From Kibdelosporangium sp. MJ126-NF4 (GTDB lineage: Bacteria; Actinomycetota; Actinomycetes; Mycobacteriales; Pseudonocardiaceae), in the NCBI RefSeq assembly GCF_000826545.1, contig NZ_CDME01000008.1, positions 1,409,707 to 1,473,706 of the forward strand: a DNA stretch of 64,000 nt, in the 5' to 3' direction. Positions within the stretch are counted from its first letter, which is position 1, and each line of letters starts with the position of its first letter. Shown in pieces: positions 33,364 to 41,450 of this stretch. Made by a program: the position numbers and the translations under genes. The notes below the pieces were generated by a model. It had not been told where the DNA came from. It was given only the letters and a program-made list of their open reading frames with translations, and made no database searches.

Positions 33364-36192
33364 ATGGACTTCAGGATGCTCGGTTCATTGGAGGTCGGTC
33401 AGGCGGGGAAACAGGTAGAACTACGCGGGCGCCGTCAGCGGAGCCTGCTGGCGGGCTTGTTGTTGCGAGCGAATCTCACGTCCAGCGTCACCTACATCAC
33501 CGACGCGGTCTGGGAGAACCCACCGAGTGCCCCGGATTCCAACATTCGCACTTACGTCACAGGCCTGCGCAGGCAGCTGCGTGAACCGGGCGAGCCGTCC
33601 CCGCGGTTGCAGACTCGGACGGGTGGCTACCTGCTGGTGGTTCACGACGGCGAACTTGACGTCGCTGTCTTCGAGCAGTTGGCCGACCGAGCGGGCGCGG
33701 CCATGGCAAATGGCGACTACGCCAGGGCCGCTGACGACTTGCGGAAAGCGCTGGACCTGTGGCGTGGTGAGCCGTTGGAGGGCCTGAATCCCACTCCGTT
33801 GCTGCACGCGGAAGTCCTACGGCTGCAGGAGAGGCGGCTGACTGTCCTCGAACAGCACGCCAGAGCCCAGATCGAGCTGAACGGGCACAAGCCGCTGGTT
33901 GGCGAGCTACGGCAGTTGGTCGCGCGCCATCCGCTGCGTGAGGAACTGTGGGCGCTGCTGATGCTGGCGCAGAGCAGATCCGGCCGCCAGGCCGATGCGT
34001 TGGCTGCCTTCAACGAAGCCCGAGAGCACCTGGTGCGGGAGCTGGGCATCGAACCAGGACCGCAACTGCGGCAACTGCGGGAGCAGATTCGGCGAGGCGA
34101 TGAGACGGTGCTTTCGTCGGCGCCATCGGCCGTGGCACTACAGCCGCGCGCCGACGACGCGCGCCGCCAGCTGCCGATGGACATCGCCGAGTTCACCGGC
34201 CGAGAGCCCGAGCTTCGGGCGCTGCATCGCCTCGTGGACAAGGTCGACGCTGACAAACCGGCCAGCACAGCGGTGGTGATCTCCACCATCGAAGGGATGG
34301 CGGGAGTGGGCAAGACCAGACTCGCCGTCCGAGCGGCTCACCAGCTTGTCGGCGCGGGAAGGTTCGCCGAGATCCAGTTCTGGACGGATCTGCGTGGCTT
34401 CTCTGCCGACGAGCCACCGGCCGACCCGGCCGGTGTCCTGGAATCGTTGCTACGCGCACTGGGCGTTCACGGTGACGAGATCCCGCAAGGCCTGGACGAA
34501 CGCGCCGCGCTCTACCGGACGAAGCTGTCCGGCCGTGAGGCCTTGGTGCTGCTGGACAACGCCGTGGATGCCGACCAGGTCCGGCCACTGCTGCCCGGCA
34601 GCCCGACCTGCCTGGTGTTGATCACGAGTCGGCATCGCCTCGCAGGTCTGGACGGCGCGCAGCCACTGTCGCTGGACGTGTTCTCCACCGAGGAAGGGGT
34701 CGCCCTGGTTGCCCGGATCATCGGTGCGCAACGCGTCGCGGCGGAACCAGCGGCGGCGAGGCGGGTGGTCGAACTGTGCGGGCACTTGCCGATCGCGATC
34801 ACCCTGGCGGCCCGCCGACTGCAAGCCCGTCCACGATGGACGTTGGTCGATCTCGTCGGCAGGCTCGATGCGACGGACCAACGGCTGAACCAACTCTCCG
34901 ACGGCAGCAGAGCGGTCCGGGCCGCGTTCGACCTGTCCTATCAAGTGATGCCGGTCGAGCGGCAGCGGATGTTCCGCCTGCTGGGTCTGCATCCCGGCCA
35001 GGACTTCGCCGCCCACTCGGCGGCGGCGCTGTTCGAGACAACACCGGCCCATGCGGAAGCGCTCCTGGAGGATTTGCTGGACGAACACCTCATCGAGCAA
35101 CAGGTCCCAGGCAGGTATGGATTGCACGATCTGCTTCGGAACTACGCCCACGACTGCGTGCGGCAAGAGGACGACCAGTGTGTGCGGCACGCGGCGACGG
35201 AACGTGTGCTCGGCTGGTACCTGCACACCGCCGCCATCGCCGGTCGCCTTCTCCAGCCGCGCAGGGAGCGCGTCACCCCGGACTCGTCCTGCGCGCCTGC
35301 CCACACGATGCGGATGTCCAGTCGCATCGAGGCGTTGCGATGGTTCGAGACCGAACGTGGCAACCTGGTCGCAACTGTGCATATGGCCTCAGAACACGGC
35401 TTCGACCGAATTGCCTGGCAACTGCCCTTGGTGCTGCTGGACTTCTTCTATCTCCGCAAGTACTGGCAGGACTGGATAGCGACGCACCGGATCGCGCTCG
35501 CGGCAGCCACTCGTCTCGGCGACCAGGCGGCGCAGGCCAAGGTACTGAACGGTCTCGGTGTCGCATACAGCGACCTGGGTGACTATTCGGAGTCCATCGA
35601 ATGCCACCTACAGGCCTTGGAGATCGAACGCGCGGCGGGTGATCTGGTCAGCCAGGCCTGGAACCTCAACAACATGGGAGTGGGCTTCACCGAGCTCCTG
35701 CGTCTGGACGAAGCGGCGGATCATCTCCGGGAGTCCGTCGCACTGCACCGGACGACGGGCGACCAGTACGGTGAAGGAGTGGCCTTGACCAACCTGGCAG
35801 ACGCCTGCCGCGTGGCGAAACGCCTGACCGAGGCGACCCGCTTCCTGCGTGAAGCCCTTGGTGTGCAACAAGCACAAGGAGACAACGCGGGCCAGCATTT
35901 CACCCTGTGCAGCATGGGCGACGTCGCCTATGACAGCGGGCAACACGAGCTGGCGATCCAGTACTACGAAAAGGCGATAGCGTTCAGCAGAGCGATCGGC
36001 GACCAATGGTCGGTGGCCCACGTGCTGACTCGTCTGGTCCGCCCTTGGCACACCGAGGGAAGGGCGGAACTGGTCCGGGAACGAGCGCCGGAGGCCCTGC
36101 GAATCCTGGAGGAACTGGGGGCGACCAAGGCTGGGAAGTTCCGCGGCTGGCTGCGGGAGCACGGCTGCGAGCCCGCGGAGGGGCGGCAGTAG
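33364..36192 (+). CDS. SARP-family regulator with NB-ARC ATPase and TPR domains (AfsR type)
   Basis: 942 residues from ATG 33364 (GGGGGA upstream), where the OmpR-type winged helix starts: 'MLGSLEVGQAGKQVELRGRRQRSLLAGLLL' and 'NIRTYVTGLRRQLRE'. The bacterial transcriptional activation domain follows ('LWRGEPLEGLNPTPLLHAEVLRLQERRLTVLEQ'; 'ALAAFNEAREHLVRELGIEPGPQL'). An NB-ARC STAND ATPase occupies about 285-560 with Walker A GMAGVGKTR and 'CLVLITSRHRLAGL'. TPRs end the protein ('QAKVLNGLGVAYSDLGDYSESIECHLQALE', 'LTNLADACRVAKRLTEATRF'). AfsR-type proteins activate secondary metabolism on ATP binding. The RiPP operon about 5 kb away is an obvious candidate target, but this is untested. Confidence 0.93.
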   Translation: MDFRMLGSLEVGQAGKQVELRGRRQRSLLAGLLLRANLTSSVTYITDAVWENPPSAPDSNIRTYVTGLRRQLREPGEPSPRLQTRTGGYLLVVHDGELDVAVFEQLADRAGAAMANGDYARAADDLRKALDLWRGEPLEGLNPTPLLHAEVLRLQERRLTVLEQHARAQIELNGHKPLVGELRQLVARHPLREELWALLMLAQSRSGRQADALAAFNEAREHLVRELGIEPGPQLRQLREQIRRGDETVLSSAPSAVALQPRADDARRQLPMDIAEFTGREPELRALHRLVDKVDADKPASTAVVISTIEGMAGVGKTRLAVRAAHQLVGAGRFAEIQFWTDLRGFSADEPPADPAGVLESLLRALGVHGDEIPQGLDERAALYRTKLSGREALVLLDNAVDADQVRPLLPGSPTCLVLITSRHRLAGLDGAQPLSLDVFSTEEGVALVARIIGAQRVAAEPAAARRVVELCGHLPIAITLAARRLQARPRWTLVDLVGRLDATDQRLNQLSDGSRAVRAAFDLSYQVMPVERQRMFRLLGLHPGQDFAAHSAAALFETTPAHAEALLEDLLDEHLIEQQVPGRYGLHDLLRNYAHDCVRQEDDQCVRHAATERVLGWYLHTAAIAGRLLQPRRERVTPDSSCAPAHTMRMSSRIEALRWFETERGNLVATVHMASEHGFDRIAWQLPLVLLDFFYLRKYWQDWIATHRIALAAATRLGDQAAQAKVLNGLGVAYSDLGDYSESIECHLQALEIERAAGDLVSQAWNLNNMGVGFTELLRLDEAADHLRESVALHRTTGDQYGEGVALTNLADACRVAKRLTEATRFLREALGVQQAQGDNAGQHFTLCSMGDVAYDSGQHELAIQYYEKAIAFSRAIGDQWSVAHVLTRLVRPWHTEGRAELVRERAPEALRILEELGATKAGKFRGWLREHGCEPAEGRQ

Positions 36193-36201
36193 ATACAAGG
36201 C

Positions 36202-36233
36202 GGGCTGTCCCACGCCGCGGCGTGGGACAGCCC
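36202..36233. terminator. perfect 16-bp inverted repeat, bidirectional terminator
   Basis: The 32 nt form one perfect palindrome beginning GGGCTGTCCC, 9 nt after the SARP stop and 20 nt before the stop of the convergent lipoprotein gene. It is well placed to end both transcripts. Confidence 0.8.
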
Positions 36234-36253
36234 TTGATCGCGACGCTGTGAGG

Positions 36254-37279
36254 TCAGCTCGCGATCCGTCCGATGCTGTTCGTTCCCGGATCGGTGAACC
36301 ACACCTTCTGGTCCGGCCCGGTGGTGACCCCGGCCGGGGTGGACTCGGGATTGTCCATTGTGAACTCGGTGACCTGCCCGGCCGGGGTGATCCTGGCAAC
36401 CTTGCCCACCCCGGACTCGGCCAGCGTCTCGGTGAACCACACGTTCCCGTCCGGCCCGGCCGTCAGAGCGTTGACCACCGCGTCCGCAGCAGGCAGGGGG
36501 AAGTCCACAACCTGACCAGCCGGAGTGATCCTGCCGATCTTCTCACCGTCGGTCTCCGTGGCTCCCTCGCTGAACCACAGGTTGCCGTCCGGACCGGCAG
36601 TGATCGAGGCCGGGCTTGCGTCCGCGGCAGGCAGCGCGTACTCGGTGACCTGCCCGGCCGGTGTGATCCTGGCGATCTTGCCCGCCCCGGACTCGGCCAG
36701 CGTCTCGGTGAACCACACGTTCCCGTCCGGCCCGGCCGTCAGAGCGTTGACAATCGCGTCCGGAGCCGCCAGCGGGAACTCCGTGACCTGCCCGGCCGGA
36801 GTGATCTTGGCCAGCCGCTCCGCTCCCGATTCGGCCAGGCGTTCGCTGAACCAGACGTTGCCATCCGGCCCCGCGGTGATCCCGGTGACGACGGCGTCCG
36901 CCGAGGCGGCCGGATACTCGGTGACCTGTCCGGCCGGAGTGATCTTGGCGATCTTGGCGACGCCTTCCTCCTCCGGGTTCTCGATGAACCAGATGTTGCC
37001 GTCCGCGGCCGCGGCCAGCCCACCGACCACCACCGCCGTGGAGGGCAACGTGTACTCGGTGACCTGCCCGGCCGGAGTGATCTTGCCGATCTTGCCGATC
37101 CCCGGCTCGGTGAACCAGATGTTGCCGTCGCGCCCGGTGACGATCTCCGCCGGATCGGCTTCCGCCGTGGGCAGCGGGAATGTCTGGGCGGCGGGGGCGT
37201 CTGCCGATGCCGCCGAGCAGGCCACGCTCGCCGCCGCGGCCACCGCCAGGATGGCTGATGCGGCCAACTGTTTGATCAC
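36254..37279 (-). CDS. exported Vgb-like beta-propeller lipoprotein lacking histidines
   Basis: 341 residues. A lipoprotein signal (MIKQLAASAILAVAAAASVAC) puts Cys21 as the lipidated residue. Seven repeats of about 42 residues follow, each with 'KITPAGQVTEYxLP', 'AGPDGNVWFTE' and '...KI'. This is the seven-bladed propeller of virginiamycin B lyase (Vgb) and related streptogramin lyase-like proteins. Vgb uses histidines and a glutamate for catalysis; the whole protein here contains no histidine, so streptogramin lyase activity is most unlikely. Nearly identical blades (AESGAGKIARITPAGQVTEY recurs) suggest recent repeat duplication. It is more likely a cell-surface scaffold or binding protein and is the last gene of the exported block. 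Confidence 0.85.
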   Translation of the reverse strand: MIKQLAASAILAVAAAASVACSAASADAPAAQTFPLPTAEADPAEIVTGRDGNIWFTEPGIGKIGKITPAGQVTEYTLPSTAVVVGGLAAAADGNIWFIENPEEEGVAKIAKITPAGQVTEYPAASADAVVTGITAGPDGNVWFSERLAESGAERLAKITPAGQVTEFPLAAPDAIVNALTAGPDGNVWFTETLAESGAGKIARITPAGQVTEYALPAADASPASITAGPDGNLWFSEGATETDGEKIGRITPAGQVVDFPLPAADAVVNALTAGPDGNVWFTETLAESGVGKVARITPAGQVTEFTMDNPESTPAGVTTGPDQKVWFTDPGTNSIGRIAS

Positions 37280-37289
37280 AGCTCTCTCC

Positions 37290-37874
37290 TTAAGCCTTCG
37301 GCTTGAAGTAGGTGATGTCGAAGTGGTTCTTCTTGCTCTCGAGGCAGTAGACGTTTCCGGCAGGTGACTTCCAGCGCGCGTATCCGCCGCCGCAGGTGCC
37401 GGACCGCTTGAACTTCTTCTTGACGTACTTGGTGACGCAGGTGCTGTCGTCGATGTCCACCTTGTAGCCGTTCCAGTGGCTGTACTTCATGGTGGCGTGA
37501 CCGGTCTCGGTGCCACCGGTGATCTTGATGCGGCACTTGCTCGCCTTGCGGAAAGCGATGATCCCCTGGACCGTGGTCTTGTTCACCTTCGTCAGCGACG
37601 TGCACTTCGGATTGGCGCGGTTGCTGCAGTTCCCGGACGATACAATCGTGAAACCGCCCACCTTGCGCAGCATGGTGACCGCTTGGCCGTGTGTCAGCTT
37701 GACTATGTTGGCCACTTCCACGTCGGCCGGTGCCAGGTCCTCGACAGTGACGTCCTCGACCTCCGCCGGTTCGATGCTCTCCGCGCTCGCCGGTGCGGCG
37801 GCGAACAACAGGCCGCACACCAAGGCCGAGATCCAGAGTCCGGCGGCGCGCAGCCCCTTTCTGGAGTCGTGCAT
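37290..37874 (-). CDS. exported protein with M15-like GGTETGHA...HWNGYKVDI motif
   Basis: 194 residues from ATG 37874; the frame extends to 37961 but the signal peptide (LRAAGLWISALVCGLLFAAA) begins at MHDSRKG. After an acidic linker (AEVEDVTVEDLAPADVEV) comes 'CSNRANPKCTSL', then 'TVQGIIAFRKASKCRIKITGGTETGHATMKYSHWNGYKVDI'. The last segment matches a conserved module in secreted actinobacterial proteins related to D-Ala-D-Ala carboxypeptidase/M15 folds, with His and Asp in likely metal-ligand positions. Six cysteines may form disulfides. Cell-wall peptide hydrolysis or binding is inferred. It lies between the MauE and Vgb-like genes on the same strand. Confidence 0.65.
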   Translation of the reverse strand: MHDSRKGLRAAGLWISALVCGLLFAAAPASAESIEPAEVEDVTVEDLAPADVEVANIVKLTHGQAVTMLRKVGGFTIVSSGNCSNRANPKCTSLTKVNKTTVQGIIAFRKASKCRIKITGGTETGHATMKYSHWNGYKVDIDDSTCVTKYVKKKFKRSGTCGGGYARWKSPAGNVYCLESKKNHFDITYFKPKA

Positions 37875-37890
37875 GCTGGTTTCCTTTCGC

Positions 37891-38655
37891 TCAAAGGGAT
37901 TGAAGGACCTCGTCCTGCGCGGACGCCACGACCACGGCCCGGATCTCCGGCCGCTTTCCATCCAGGTGCACGGCGAAGACGACGTTCACGGCACGACCTT
38001 CACTGCGGCCCGGATAGGTGAAGATCCGCCAGCACAGGTCCCGCCACACGTCCAGCGGCTCGGCGGCAGTCCTGACCTGCGCGCTCTGTCGCCATTGGAC
38101 ACTGCGACGCAGGACACGGACGGTGTCCGCCACGGGAACCCACCGGTACGCGCATGGCACATCCGAACGGCCGCGGATCCGCCTGACCACACCGTCGAGT
38201 TCGGGCGACAATGCCACAAGCACAACGATCTCCAGCAACATGACCGCCGAAAAGGGAGCCTCGAAGGCCGGGCCCCGGCCGCCCAGTGCGACGAGAGCCG
38301 CGACGGCGATCAGTGCGGTGCGCGCGAACGTCCGCACTCCGACCGGACTGCCGCTGGCATCACCGAAACAGCCACAGCCAGCCTCAGGTCGTCGGCGCCA
38401 CAGGTATCCGACGACACCAGCCGCCACGATGAGCATCGCGGCCACTCCGGTGCGGACCAGAAGGTGTCCACTGAAGACCAGCGCCAGCCCGAGCGCGATC
38501 TCACTGCTGGCCAAGCCGAGGGAAGCGAGTCGCCGGTGGCGCGGCGGCAGTAGCACCACCGCGCCCGCGGCCGGGCCGCGCCCAAGGAACTTGGCAGCTC
38601 CCGCGAGCAGGAGCAACACGGCCAGCAATGGAGTCTGCGCGTCGACGAGGTCCAC
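37891..38655 (-). CDS. MauE/DoxX-type membrane protein
   Basis: 254 residues from GTG 38655, 5 nt after the upstream stop. Four membrane helices in the first about 140 residues and the motif GCGCFGDASGSPVGVRTFAR (Cys-Gly-Cys-Phe-Gly) define the MauE methylamine-utilisation/DoxX group; MauE helps disulfide formation in periplasmic proteins. The C-terminal about 90 residues form a soluble extension ('WRIFTYPGRSEGRAVNVVFAVHLDGKRPEIRAVVV') not part of the core. It sits between two genes encoding Cys-rich exported proteins, so it may supply the oxidative step for their disulfides. That link is inferred from position and family. Confidence 0.8.
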   Translation of the reverse strand: MDLVDAQTPLLAVLLLLAGAAKFLGRGPAAGAVVLLPPRHRRLASLGLASSEIALGLALVFSGHLLVRTGVAAMLIVAAGVVGYLWRRRPEAGCGCFGDASGSPVGVRTFARTALIAVAALVALGGRGPAFEAPFSAVMLLEIVVLVALSPELDGVVRRIRGRSDVPCAYRWVPVADTVRVLRRSVQWRQSAQVRTAAEPLDVWRDLCWRIFTYPGRSEGRAVNVVFAVHLDGKRPEIRAVVVASAQDEVLQSL

Positions 38656-38660
38656 GGCTG

Positions 38661-39647
38661 TCAGACCTTGACCCAGCCGGTGAAGCATCCCGCGTTGAGA
38701 CTGCCACCGATCCGGATGTAGGTGGGCCGGGTGAGATCGGCGATCCGGCCCTTGCGACTGGTGCCGCACTTGCGGCAGGTGTCACAGAACCTGCGGTTGT
38801 CCGGCCCGCAGTCGATCACCTTGACGACCAGCGACTTCTTGGTGCATTTGTTGTGCACGGTGAGTTTGCGCCCGCAGGCCAGGTACGGCACCTTCTGGCA
38901 TCGGGCTGGCATGTAGTTGCAACGTTCGAGCATCGGCCAGGCCGTGTGCGCGTTGTTGCCTCGGCACGTGCTGTCGCAGCGGCACGACGCGTCGTTGAAC
39001 CACGTGATCTTTCCGTTGATCTGACGCGGTTTGGCCACGTCCGGATAGGACTGGTCATCCTCGATCGCCGCCGCCAGCTGCTCGACGTGATACCCGGGTT
39101 GGGTGGCGGCGGCCGACATCGCGACCGCGACGCCGGAGTTCCTGTGCCCGATGATGTCGACGAGATAACCCGGTTCCCACCGGGAGTAACCGTCTGCCGC
39201 GAGTTCGGCGCGGGCGCTCGCGGGCACATCCAGAACCTGCGGTTGCTTGCCGTTGCCCGGGTCAACTTCCAGCACGGTGCCGGAGGTGCCTGTGATGGCA
39301 CCTTTGACCCGGGTGATGTCCGCCCACAGCCGGTCACCGAGGCCGGATTCGTCCAGGCCGATCGCGATGTCCTGACCGGGACGCAGTTTGTCCAGTGTGG
39401 ATTGTCCACCCAGCCACACCGATGTCCTGCTGGAAACGGGAATGCGCAGTTCCTCGCCCTGCGGTGTCACCAGGACCAGACGGTCGGCCGTGACAGACAA
39501 CAGGTCGCCTTCGTAGGCGGGCGGCAGTTCAGCGAGCGGGTCAGCCGCAGCCGATGCGCCGAGTCCGCCGACCGCCACCGCGGCCCCGCCGAGCGCGGCG
39601 GCCGACAGGAACGATCTGCGCGAGACAGAGTGAGAGTCCGAAGCCAT
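38661..39647 (-). CDS. Tat-exported Cys-rich protein with C-terminal double-psi beta-barrel-like domain
   Basis: 328 residues. The start MASDSHSVSRRSFLSAAALG is a clear twin-arginine signal. Residues about 40-190 are a beta-rich region of unknown family ('YEGDLLSVTADRLVLVTPQGEE'). The last about 115 residues carry 13 cysteines and the stretches 'GKITWFNDASCRCDSTCRG', 'ACGRKLTVHNKC' and 'VVKVIDCGP...RIADLTRPTYIRIGG', which fit a RlpA/expansin-like double-psi beta-barrel that acts on peptidoglycan. Folding before Tat export would need disulfides, fitting the MauE gene next door. Exact activity is unknown. Confidence 0.75.
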   Translation of the reverse strand: MASDSHSVSRRSFLSAAALGGAAVAVGGLGASAAADPLAELPPAYEGDLLSVTADRLVLVTPQGEELRIPVSSRTSVWLGGQSTLDKLRPGQDIAIGLDESGLGDRLWADITRVKGAITGTSGTVLEVDPGNGKQPQVLDVPASARAELAADGYSRWEPGYLVDIIGHRNSGVAVAMSAAATQPGYHVEQLAAAIEDDQSYPDVAKPRQINGKITWFNDASCRCDSTCRGNNAHTAWPMLERCNYMPARCQKVPYLACGRKLTVHNKCTKKSLVVKVIDCGPDNRRFCDTCRKCGTSRKGRIADLTRPTYIRIGGSLNAGCFTGWVKV

Positions 39648-39732
39648 GGCAACTTCCTGGGAATGGGTTTCAGTCAGGGAACGTCCCTCCGCGCGTCCGA
39701 AGTCGCGCGCGGAGGGACGCGACGTCCTTGTC

Positions 39733-40353
39733 TCAGCAGCTGTTCTTGCTGGTGACCACGGTTCCGGCCTTGTGCGCCTTGCCGTCGAAGACGGGCTTGA
39801 CGCCCTTGTTGCCCTTCGTGACCGTGTAGTGCAGATGCGGGTTGCCCGCGGCCTGGCCGGTGTCGCCCACGTAGCCGAGCAGCTGCCCCTTCTTGACCTT
39901 CTGGCCGTTCTTGACCTTGGGCTTGCCGGTCATGTGGAAGTAGTAGGTCTTGTAGCCGCCGCCCATGTTCATCGACACACCCCAGCCCTGACGGTCACCC
40001 TTCTTGGCGTGGATGACCTTGCCCGCTGCGGCGGACAGGATCGGCTGGCCCTTGGTCTTTCCGGTCTTGTGCCAGAAGTCACGGCTGTGCATGTTGGGCC
40101 AGTGCCCGGCGTAGGTGGTGCCCAGCCACTTCTGCTTGCACTTGAAAGGAAGGGAGAATTTCGGCGCGGCCGCGATGGCCGCGTCGTCGAGCTCCACCTC
40201 CTCCAGCGACTCGATGTCCTCGAAGTCGGCGACCTCCGCGTCGGCAGGCACAGGCGCGGCCATCGCGGTCACCCCACCGGCGAACATCGCCGTGGCGGAA
40301 AGTGCCACGGCCACACCGAGCCTCCTGCCCCACGAAGCCAGTCGAACAGTCAT
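39733..40353 (-). CDS. secreted M23 (LytM-type) peptidoglycan endopeptidase
   Basis: 206 residues with a signal peptide (ASWGRRLGVAVALSATAMFA), an acidic linker similar to that of the M15-like gene, and an M23 domain: 'MHSRDFWHKTGKTKGQPILSAAAGKVI', 'YYFHMTGKPKVKNGQKVKKGQLLGYVGDTG' and the HLHYTV (HxH) motif with 'TGQAAGNPHLHY'. His, Asp and HxH ligands expected for Zn are recognisable. These enzymes cut peptide crossbridges of cell wall. It is the first gene of the exported block transcribed toward 36254. Confidence 0.9.
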   Translation of the reverse strand: MTVRLASWGRRLGVAVALSATAMFAGGVTAMAAPVPADAEVADFEDIESLEEVELDDAAIAAAPKFSLPFKCKQKWLGTTYAGHWPNMHSRDFWHKTGKTKGQPILSAAAGKVIHAKKGDRQGWGVSMNMGGGYKTYYFHMTGKPKVKNGQKVKKGQLLGYVGDTGQAAGNPHLHYTVTKGNKGVKPVFDGKAHKAGTVVTSKNSC

Positions 40354-40643
40354 GCGCTCCTCCTCGTGATGTCACCCCGCCCTTGAGGGCGACGCAAGCA
40401 GGACCCTGTCAGCCGCACCGATCCGTTCCCGCACAGGCAAGGCACAGGCCGCGCACAAAAGAACCCTCGACCGAGGTCAAGGGCAGGAAAATTGATTTCG
40501 CTGAGTGAACGACACATGCGCAGCAGGTCGGCTCAACGCAGGCCCTGCCCCGGACGAGAGTTCAGGCCCGCCGCTCCGGATCTACCCTGGGTGCGCTGTG
40601 GCGGGGAGGTGGTGAGCACTTCGATTCCGGTGACCGATGAAAG

Positions 40644-40979
40644 CTATCGGGGTGCGCCGCCGCTGGCGAGGATGACGGTCAGACTGATGGTCGCCATGGC
40701 CGTGGCCAGTGTGGAGAGGAGCAGCGGGAGCCGGGCGTCCCGCCCGGCTCCCGCTGACGCGCGGGTCGTGAACTGGCGACGGTATTGGCGGAGCGTCACC
40801 AGTGGTCCCGCGCTGGAACAGAGAACTGTCGCGCTGACGGCTGCCGCGATCACCGGATTGGCCGCCGTGACCCGGAGCAGGATGAGCGCGAACAGCGTGA
40901 AGGCGATCCAGGTTCGCTGCCACGACAACACTGTCCGCTCGAGCTGGCGGCCGGGGTCGTTGGTCAGCGAGTCGGTCAC
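40644..40979 (-). CDS. DUF202-like membrane protein
   Basis: About 111 residues from GTG 40979, overlapping the stop of the upstream DUF202 gene (GTGA). It contains 'RTVLSWQRTWIAFTLFALILLRV' (the LAxxRTxLAW-like element of DUF202) and two further hydrophobic spans to 'TISLTVILASGG'. DUF202 (YidH) proteins are small inner-membrane proteins; function is not established, though some are tied to stress. 40354-40643 upstream of the stop contains no gene. Confidence 0.75.
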   Translation of the reverse strand: MTDSLTNDPGRQLERTVLSWQRTWIAFTLFALILLRVTAANPVIAAAVSATVLCSSAGPLVTLRQYRRQFTTRASAGAGRDARLPLLLSTLATAMATISLTVILASGGAPR

Positions 40980-41356
40980 TGGATCACCGCCGCGACGATG
41001 ACCGAGCAGCCCGCGAGTCCCGCCAGGCCGATCGTGTATCCCATGACCGGTATCATTCCTGTGGACGGCAATGGTTTCTGTTGGCGCAGCGCACGTTCGA
41101 CGCGCAGCCATCGGGTGAACGCCGTCAGGCCGCAGACCGCGCCGAGCATCTCGAGGAACAGTGCCAGCGTGATCCGGAGAAGCGAACCATGCCCGGGGAG
41201 CAGGACTGCCACGCCGACACCGGCGGCCATCAAACCCAGTGCGGTGCGCAACCAGGCCAGGAACGTTCGTTCGTTGGCCAGGGTGAAACGCGGATCGGGC
41301 TCGGTCCCGGTCGCGTAGAGACGACGGGGCCACCTCCGATCGTCGCCGCGGGCCAT
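40976..41356 (-). CDS. DUF202 (YidH) family membrane protein
   Basis: 126 residues from ATG 41356. 'DPRFTLANERTFLAWLRTALGLMAAGVGVAVLL' is the DUF202 signature followed by two more membrane helices. It overlaps the next gene by 4 nt (GTGA), so both DUF202 proteins probably form a heteromer in the membrane. No regulator or partner adjoins. Confidence 0.88.
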   Translation of the reverse strand: MARGDDRRWPRRLYATGTEPDPRFTLANERTFLAWLRTALGLMAAGVGVAVLLPGHGSLLRITLALFLEMLGAVCGLTAFTRWLRVERALRQQKPLPSTGMIPVMGYTIGLAGLAGCSVIVAAVIQ

Positions 41357-41450
41357 CCACACCTCCACGCCACCACCGGTCGGTTAATTTCGAGTCGAAG
41401 ATTAGTGGTGGACGGGCGTGCCCGTCAATGGTGAACGGTCCACATGTGAA

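Noticed and set aside
36254..37279. DNA repeats of about 126 nt, considered as a CRISPR-like or tandem array
   Set aside because: They encode the blades of the propeller in frame and have no constant repeat/variable spacer structure.
36254..37279. Annotation as antibiotic resistance (virginiamycin B lyase)
   Set aside because: Fold matches, but there is no histidine in the protein and it is a surface lipoprotein.
40354..40643. Possible small genes between the M23 and DUF202 genes
   Set aside because: No frame has a ribosome-binding site or recognisable composition; treated as intergenic.
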